Source of the DNA: RYN-133 sp036497285
GTDB lineage: Bacteria; Actinomycetota; Actinomycetes; Mycobacteriales; Jatrophihabitantaceae
NCBI GenBank assembly: GCA_036497285.1
Contig: DASXJR010000056.1
Location: 22,736-86,735 of the forward strand
Direction: 5' to 3'
Length of the DNA: 64,000 nt
The stretch's first letter is position 1. Each line of letters begins with the position of its first letter. Under the pieces are notes generated by a model. The model searched no databases. It worked only from the letters and a program-made list of their open reading frames with translations, and was not told the DNA's origin. The position numbers were made by a program, and so were the translations under genes. Positions 59,766 to 64,000 of the stretch are shown one piece after another.

Positions 59766-60710
59766 TCAGGTGGTCAGCTTGACGTGGAGCCTCTCCACTG
59801 CCGCCGCGAAGGCATCCGGGTTCTCCTGCGGCATGTTGTGACCGGCATCAACGATGTGGTGCTCGACCAGCTGAGAAAAGTGTTGACGATGAGCGTCGGT
59901 CGCCTGCGGACCGTCAAGCGGGTCTGCCATCGCATCCAGAACAATCGTTGGCACGGTGATCAGCGGTTGGGTGGCAATGATTGCCTCGTCCGCTTCGTGT
60001 CGGGGGTCGCCCGGCGCCAGGCCGTAACGGTGGCGATAGGAGTGGACCACGGTAGCGACGAAATCGGGATTGTCGAAGGAAGGTGCTGTGCGCTCGAACG
60101 CGCCGGCCGGGATGCGCCAAGTGGGCGACCACTCGCTCCACAGCTGCCGTGTCAGCTGAGCGCGGTAGCGCTCAAGACCACGTCGCCCCCGGTCATTGTG
60201 GAAGTACCACTGATACCAGTTGCGGCTCTCGACCGCCGGCTCCTCCGGGGTGATCGACATCGCTGCGATGTCGTGCACGTTGTAACCGCCGACTGTCACC
60301 AGCCCGCCTATGAGTTCAGGAAACAGCATTGATGCGACACAGGCGGCACGACCTCCCCAATCGAATCCTGCGACGATCGGCCGAGCAAGGCCGAGGCCGC
60401 TGATCAGGTCGCGCAGATCGCTCGCAAAGGCGGCTTGTTGGCCAGAACGGGGAGTGTCAGATTCCGCGTAGCTCGTCAAACCGTATCCGCGCAGATACGG
60501 GACGACGACGTGGGCGCCGGCTGCGCCCAGTTTCTCGGCAACGTGGTCGTAACACCTCGGGTCGTAGGGAAACCCGTGCAGGAGCACCACAGGCCAACAG
60601 CCGGGGTCGCCGTGCTGCTCAAACGCGATACGGACCTGAGTACCAGGAACGGACTCGATGTCTCCCACGCAATCAAGACTTTCAGACGCCGCTGACATCG
60701 ACCCGGACAA
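59766..60710 (-). CDS. Alpha/beta hydrolase, epoxide hydrolase/haloalkane dehalogenase-like
   Basis: 314 residues; starts at 60710 or an ATG twelve bases later. VVLLHGFPYDPRCYD is the oxyanion-hole strand, PYLRGYGLT follows, and IVAGFDWGGRAAC has Asp as nucleophile (GxDxG), the mark of epoxide hydrolases and dehalogenases in place of an esterase Ser. The His comes in VDAGHNMPQENPD. ESRNWYQWYFHNDRG fits the cap domain. Substrate unknown. Confidence 0.87.
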   Translation of the reverse strand: MSGSMSAASESLDCVGDIESVPGTQVRIAFEQHGDPGCWPVVLLHGFPYDPRCYDHVAEKLGAAGAHVVVPYLRGYGLTSYAESDTPRSGQQAAFASDLRDLISGLGLARPIVAGFDWGGRAACVASMLFPELIGGLVTVGGYNVHDIAAMSITPEEPAVESRNWYQWYFHNDRGRRGLERYRAQLTRQLWSEWSPTWRIPAGAFERTAPSFDNPDFVATVVHSYRHRYGLAPGDPRHEADEAIIATQPLITVPTIVLDAMADPLDGPQATDAHRQHFSQLVEHHIVDAGHNMPQENPDAFAAAVERLHVKLTT

Positions 60711-60891
60711 CCGGTTATCTCAAAAACTCCGGCGATCGTCACGGACGGTCGCGAAATGCCCGCCGCCAACCGCCGTTGCTCACAGTAGGGGCTGAGCACG
60801 CTCTTGGGCCCGTGTTTGCGGGTACCCGGCCCGCGAGGCGGACCAGGGTCCGTGTGAAGCGGGCCGCGGGACCGGAGCGGCTGAGGGAACT

Positions 60892-61326
60892 TCAGCGGGG
60901 TTGGTCGCGGATTTCGAACCACACGACTTTGCCAGGGGCCGGGTCGGCGCTGGGTGTCACGCCCCAGGCCGAGGCGAGCGCGTCGACGATCAGCAGTCCG
61001 CGTCCTGACAGCTGTGATGGGGGCGGTACGGCTGGCGGGGCGGCGGGCAGGTCCTCACCGTGGTCGTGAACGGCGACGCCGATGGCGGGCGGATCGACAC
61101 TGATCCGGAGGCTGATGTCGGGTCTGCCGTGGCGCACAGCGTTGGTGACGATCTCGCTGACGAGCAGCTGCGCGTCGTCGATCATCTCCGGTCGGATGTG
61201 GTCGCGGTTGTCGTCCACAAACTGTCGGGCGATCGCGGCCGCGCTGGGGTCGGCCGGCAACAGGATGGTGGCGGTGAACGCGGGCATGTCCGAGGTGCCC
61301 GGCGGTTGGTCGTCGACCCCGCTCAT
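60892..61326 (-). CDS. RsbW-type anti-sigma/ATP-binding serine kinase-like protein
   Basis: 144 residues from ATG 61326. The HATPase_c_2 domain has RQFVDDN, VSEIVTNAVRHG (N-box) and VAVHDHGEDLP (G1-type box), then LSGRGLLIVDALASAWG (G2 box) near the C-terminus, as in the large actinobacterial RsbW/SpoIIAB-like family. These ATP-binding proteins regulate alternative sigma factors or act as orphan kinases. No sigma or anti-anti-sigma gene is adjacent. Confidence 0.9.
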   Translation of the reverse strand: MSGVDDQPPGTSDMPAFTATILLPADPSAAAIARQFVDDNRDHIRPEMIDDAQLLVSEIVTNAVRHGRPDISLRISVDPPAIGVAVHDHGEDLPAAPPAVPPPSQLSGRGLLIVDALASAWGVTPSADPAPGKVVWFEIRDQPR

Positions 61327-61472
61327 AAGGTAGTCCTGCCCCCGACTCGGCACGGGTAAACGGGTGCCGCGGCCGCGTCGATCCCAATCGGCATCCCAGG
61401 CCAGCAGCTCCACGGCGGAGCGATCAGACGGAGGGGCCGCCCAGCAGGTCCGCTCGGAAGGTCGGCGTCCAC

Positions 61473-62129
61473 TCAGTGCAGGCGGGTGAGTGAGGCGGCG
61501 AGATCGTCGTCGAGCTTGACGCGCACGAGCGCGGCCGCGAAGCGTGCAAGGTCGTTGTCGGGGACCAGGTCGGCCAGTGTCGCGGGCCGTGTCGGGAGGC
61601 CGAGTGCGCGTGCGCCGGCGAGGGCTCGTTCGTCGAGGAACGGGCGTATCCAGAGCCAGATGTGCTGGACCTCGCGGCGGAAGATGTCCGCACCCGCCGG
61701 CCCGAGACCGGGGATCTGCTGCAACAGTGTTCCGGCGCGGTCGATGTCGCCGGCCGCCTGGTCGGCGAGCCGCCGCAGGTCGCCTTTCCAGTGGTCGTTG
61801 ACGTACGACGCGGCCTGTTCCATCCGGGTCGCGGTGCTCTCGTCGAAGCGTCGGTAGTGGGCGCGTACGCACGCGTCCACGCGCTGCTGCCAGGTGAGCG
61901 CGAGCATGCCATTCGGGGTGTTCCCGCCGGCCTTGCGCAACTCGGACGCGGCCGCGACGGCCAGGTCTGCCGAGATCGGTTTGGCCAGCACGACGGACAG
62001 CACGGCCAGTTGCCAGAGTGGGCTCGGCCTGTCCCGCAGGGTGAACCCGGCCTGCTCGGTGAAGGTGCGGCCGGCCCGCTGGAGCAGGCACCGCACTACG
62101 GTCTCGTGGTCGCTCATGGGTGGTGTCAT
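61473..62129 (-). CDS. HhH-GPD / endonuclease III-like protein
   Basis: 218 residues from ATG 62129 (MTPPMSDHE; another ATG at 62117). A helix-hairpin-helix is seen as LLQQIPGLGPAGADIFRREVQ, preceded by WQLAVLSVVLAKPISADLAV and GDLRRLADQ. No Cys cluster for an iron-sulphur centre and no obvious catalytic Lys-Asp pair of a bifunctional glycosylase is apparent, so activity may be divergent. It may act in base excision repair. Independent small transcription unit. Confidence 0.8.
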   Translation of the reverse strand: MTPPMSDHETVVRCLLQRAGRTFTEQAGFTLRDRPSPLWQLAVLSVVLAKPISADLAVAAASELRKAGGNTPNGMLALTWQQRVDACVRAHYRRFDESTATRMEQAASYVNDHWKGDLRRLADQAAGDIDRAGTLLQQIPGLGPAGADIFRREVQHIWLWIRPFLDERALAGARALGLPTRPATLADLVPDNDLARFAAALVRVKLDDDLAASLTRLH

Positions 62130-62200
62130 ACCCGGTTCGCGCGGGGCTGCCGGCCGGGAACGCGCTCCAGGAACTTCCGGCCGGGATCTTCCCGGTTCGG

Positions 62201-62340
62201 TCAAGTGGCGAGGTCGTCGTTCGTGCGCCCGGACAGCACCGACTCGTCCCGCGTCGAGGTGGGTCGGCGGCGGCGGTCCGCCTGGTCGTCGTCGACCTTG
62301 ACCAGCAGCCAGTTCCGGGCGAGGGGTGCATGCCACCACG
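62201..62340 (-). pseudogene. Remnant of a LigD 3'-phosphoesterase-type domain
   Basis: Reading leftwards, ARNWLLVKVDDDQADRRRRP followed by TSTRDESVLSGRTNDDLAT ends at a TGA at 62203-62201. The WLLxKxxDxxAD and SVLSGRT motifs match the end of the 3'-phosphoesterase domain of bacterial DNA ligase D. The frame is closed by a TAA about 65 bases upstream of the first recognisable residue and has no start, so only about 45 residues of a larger gene remain. It is in an otherwise gene-free 325-bp gap. Confidence 0.5.
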
Positions 62341-62454
62341 ACGCGTCGACAGTGACGACGCGCCCACCGACGCTTCCCGACCAGCCTGGGCTCGAGGGTT
62401 ACAAGCTGGGCCGAAGGCGGTATGGACACAGCGAGTGGGAGAGGAGTGGTCGAT

Positions 62455-62730
62455 ATGCCCGGCAAGAAGTCCCCGGGACCATCCGTAAAGGACAAGAAGC
62501 TGTACGAGAAGCTTCGCGACGAGGGCAACTCGAAGTCCAAAGCCGCACGCATCGCCAACGCGGCAGCGGGAAGTTCGCGCAGGAAAGTCGGCGCAAAGGG
62601 CGGCACGTCGCCGTCCTATGACGACTGGAAGCGGGCCGATCTGGAAAAGCAGGCGAAGAAGGTCGGCATCAAGGGCCGCAGCAAGATGAAGAAGTCGGAC
62701 CTGATCAAGTCTCTGCGCCACCACTCCTAA
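62455..62730 (+). CDS. Small basic protein with Rho N-terminal (SAP-like) motif
   Basis: 91 residues, ATG 62455 eight bases after GAGAGGAG. MPGKKSPGPSVKDKKLYEKLRDEGNSKSKAARIAN is a Lys-rich N-terminus like DUF7218 proteins, and WKRADLEKQAKKVGIKGRS followed by MKKSDLIKSLRHH is a Rho-N/SAP-type helix-turn-helix that may bind RNA or DNA. It is widespread and uncharacterised in actinobacteria. Monocistronic. Confidence 0.85.
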   Translation: MPGKKSPGPSVKDKKLYEKLRDEGNSKSKAARIANAAAGSSRRKVGAKGGTSPSYDDWKRADLEKQAKKVGIKGRSKMKKSDLIKSLRHHS

Positions 62731-62865
62731 CAGTTCCGGGCCGCTTGGAGTAGCGCCAAAGGACGCATGTCGGGGCGGGTACTCCGCCACCAGATCCTCA
62801 GCGGCCCGAGCCGCAACCGACGCGCCCGCACCGAGCGGGACCACCGCGAGCCAAGGAGGCCAAAG

Positions 62866-63099
62866 ATGAGCAGCAGCGAGACCGGAAACCTCACCGGTAC
62901 CAAGGACAAGGACTACAACATCCTGTGGTTCACAGAGAATTGCCTTGAAAATGTTCTGCGTCTTGAGACCTATATCCAGGACGCCCAACGCGACGGCGAC
63001 AGCGAACTCACCGACTTCTTCCGCAAAGCACAGGCCGATAGCCGGAAGGGCGCAGAGCAGGGCAAACAGCTTCTCCGCTCCAGGCTCGGCTCCAGCTGA
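62866..63099 (+). CDS. Conserved small protein, uncharacterised actinobacterial family
   Basis: 77 residues from ATG 62866 after AAGGAGG. It reads TGTKDKDYNILWFTENCLENVL, RLETYIQDAQRDGDSELTDFF and RKAQADSRKGAEQGKQLL, a helical protein whose ILWFTExCLxNxLRLExYIxDA and ELxxFFRKAQADSRKGAEQGK pattern recurs in Streptomyces and mycobacterial genomes. No function is established. Predicted cytoplasmic. Confidence 0.85.
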   Translation: MSSSETGNLTGTKDKDYNILWFTENCLENVLRLETYIQDAQRDGDSELTDFFRKAQADSRKGAEQGKQLLRSRLGSS

Positions 63100-63512
63100 C
63101 CGCCGCAGCGTTGCCATTTTTGTTCGGTGTGCGGCTGTAGCGCAGGTCAGGACTGCTGGCGCACGCCCGCTCCAGTGGCCAGCGATTCGACATGACCTTG
63201 CGGTGCGCTGCGTCCCGTCTTGCGCCGACGGGGGCGGGAACGCTGACCGTCGTGAACTCGCCGCTCGGCTCGATCATGGTGCCGCACATGGGCGCGTACG
63301 CCGCGGTGAGGTGGGGGCCACCGCGCTCTCGTGCGTGCGGAGTTGCAGCAGGAACTGCGTCCGGAGCGAGGCATCGCGTGTGCGGGTTGGCGGCGGCAGC
63401 GTCAACACGCCGATCTATTCGGCAACGCCAAATGAAGCTCGACACTTGAGCGACGAAGCGCGAGCGCGAATCGCAGTATCCGGAGCGTCGACCCGGCAGC
63501 GCGGTCTTGCAC
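63100..63512. other. 413-bp region with no recognisable gene
   Basis: Long overlapping frames on both strands reflect GC bias. None has a ribosome-binding site, recognisable motif or consistent codon bias. I found no repeat or RNA gene. It may hold decayed sequence, like 7643-8192. Confidence 0.4.
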
Positions 63513-64000
63513 ATGATCGACGACATCGCGTCGCGCCCGTTGGTAGCGCTCGTGCTGGTCTCCCTGGACCTGCTATGGGTGGTCTTGAGTAGCGCGTTCG
63601 AGTTCCCGGACGGCCTGGATTCCGTGTTCCAGACCCTAGTGGCCGCGGTGATTCTCGCCATGGTCTTCGTAATCCAGCACACCCAGTCGCGAGAACAGGT
63701 TGTGCTCCAGCGCAAGCCGCGGCAGATCGGGCCCATCGTCAGTGACGAGACGCCGCGCACTGACAATTCACCAGCCGCCGTGGCTGACGCGCGCCGAGTA
63801 CTTGACGAGATCCGCTGGCCCGCTGCCGCGCAAACCCCTGGCGGGCTGCTTCGGTCTGGCGCCACCGACCGGGCCGTGGGTCCGGTCGAGTCAACGGTTC
63901 AGCTCCCCGACTGCTTGATGAAGCTGATGTCTCCGTTGGTTTCGAGCACGGCCCATTTGATGTCGTCGAGCGCGGCGATGCCTTCAAGCCGCGCCTTCTC
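63513..64000 (+). CDS. Low-affinity iron permease-like membrane protein; C-terminal part doubtful, open to window edge
   Basis: From ATG 63513 the first ~68 residues are IASRPLVALVLVSLDLLWVVL, FQTLVAAVILAMVFVIQ and HTQSREQVVLQRK, matching the two-helix low-affinity iron permease (Fet4-like) family, whose QNTQxRD/QHTQSRE motif is diagnostic. Family members continue with LDEILRAL and an acidic tail. Here the sequence after QRK is Pro/Arg-rich and the frame stays open to 64000, passing antisense through the DUF421 gene. The gene is therefore probably truncated or frameshifted near 63720. No ribosome-binding site is evident. Confidence 0.5.
   Translation, partial: MIDDIASRPLVALVLVSLDLLWVVLSSAFEFPDGLDSVFQTLVAAVILAMVFVIQHTQSREQVVLQRKPRQIGPIVSDETPRTDNSPAAVADARRVLDEIRWPAAAQTPGGLLRSGATDRAVGPVESTVQLPDCLMKLMSPLVSSTAHLMSSSAAMPSSRAF
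63899..64000 (-). CDS. DUF421 (YetF-like) membrane protein, C-terminal end only
   Basis: Thirty-three codons before the TGA at 63901-63899: KARLEGIAALDDIKWAVLE followed by TNGDISFIKQ, the well conserved DUF421 C-terminal beta-strands (xLSDVxWAVLExxGxISFIP). Family proteins are about 160-230 residues with three N-terminal transmembrane helices; those lie beyond the window. Role unknown; often linked to spore or stress membranes. Confidence 0.8.
   Translation of the reverse strand, partial: EKARLEGIAALDDIKWAVLETNGDISFIKQSGS

Overview
The window is chromosomal DNA of a high-GC actinobacterium. Supporting this are the base composition, frequent GTG starts, ATGA/GTGA/TGATG stop-start overlaps, a 13E12-type DUF222-HNH protein, ECF sigma factors with fused C-terminal domains, F420/deazaflavin-type oxidoreductases, and a class I ribonucleotide reductase under a cobalamin riboswitch as known from Streptomyces. 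The genus cannot be fixed from the sequence. No insertion sequence, rRNA, complete tRNA or CRISPR array was seen.

Layout. 1-7.6 kb: a deazaflavin-dependent nitroreductase, a VOC protein and an SDR face a TetR regulator across a cluster of TTAGAC-N6-GTCTAA dyads, followed by a large ATPase-LuxR regulator, two alpha/beta hydrolases (one frameshifted) and an NmrA-like protein. 7.6-8.2 kb: decayed gene pieces. 8.2-10.6 kb: ABC exporter and divergent MarR regulator with a dyad between them. 10.6-21.7 kb: a complete purine-ureide catabolic cluster. A leftward arm (pucR, OHCU decarboxylase, hydroxyisourate hydrolase, urate oxidase) and a rightward arm (three-subunit xanthine dehydrogenase, guanine/8-oxoguanine-type deaminase, allophanate-hydrolase-C-like protein, allantoinase, allantoicase) together take hypoxanthine/guanine derivatives through xanthine and urate to ureidoglycolate plus urea.

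21.7-24.7 kb: a tandem array of structured non-coding repeats (152-bp cores closed by an imperfect inverted repeat, 62-63-bp linkers with variable centres, 214-bp period) lies immediately upstream of a DUF222-HNH nuclease gene, followed by a secreted HNH nuclease. This is one of two spots that may be undescribed. 24.7-34.3 kb: small stress/accessory genes (two DHFR-like proteins, DUF1801, ECF42-YCII pair, a second ECF with SnoaL-like tail, a DUF480-methyltransferase fusion, a LuxR regulator, a flavoprotein) mixed with broken genes (GNAT, DIP1984).

34.4-38.6 kb: GH3 and GH13 glucosidases. 38.6-42.4 kb: cobalamin riboswitch and nrdAB. 42.4-46.3 kb: Smr protein, PPOX-like protein, and an arsenic island (arsR divergent from arsM-aquaporin-arsC), then DedA. 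46.6-54.2 kb: an MFS exporter, a membrane protein with duplicated ExxE motifs, then a pair that is the second candidate novel system: a Cys-free, leader-like, two-repeat Asn/Ala-rich protein followed by a membrane M50-type metalloprotease with an N-terminal PqqD-like region and a C-terminal CxxC domain; then an APC permease. 54.6-64 kb: a secreted purple acid phosphatase-like protein with Fn3 repeats, LLM oxidoreductase, SnoaL, VOC, epoxide-hydrolase-like protein, an anti-sigma-type kinase, an HhH glycosylase-like protein, a LigD-phosphoesterase remnant, two small conserved proteins, a low-affinity iron permease-like start and the 3' end of a DUF421 gene.

Most assignments rest on motifs read by eye; no database search was possible.
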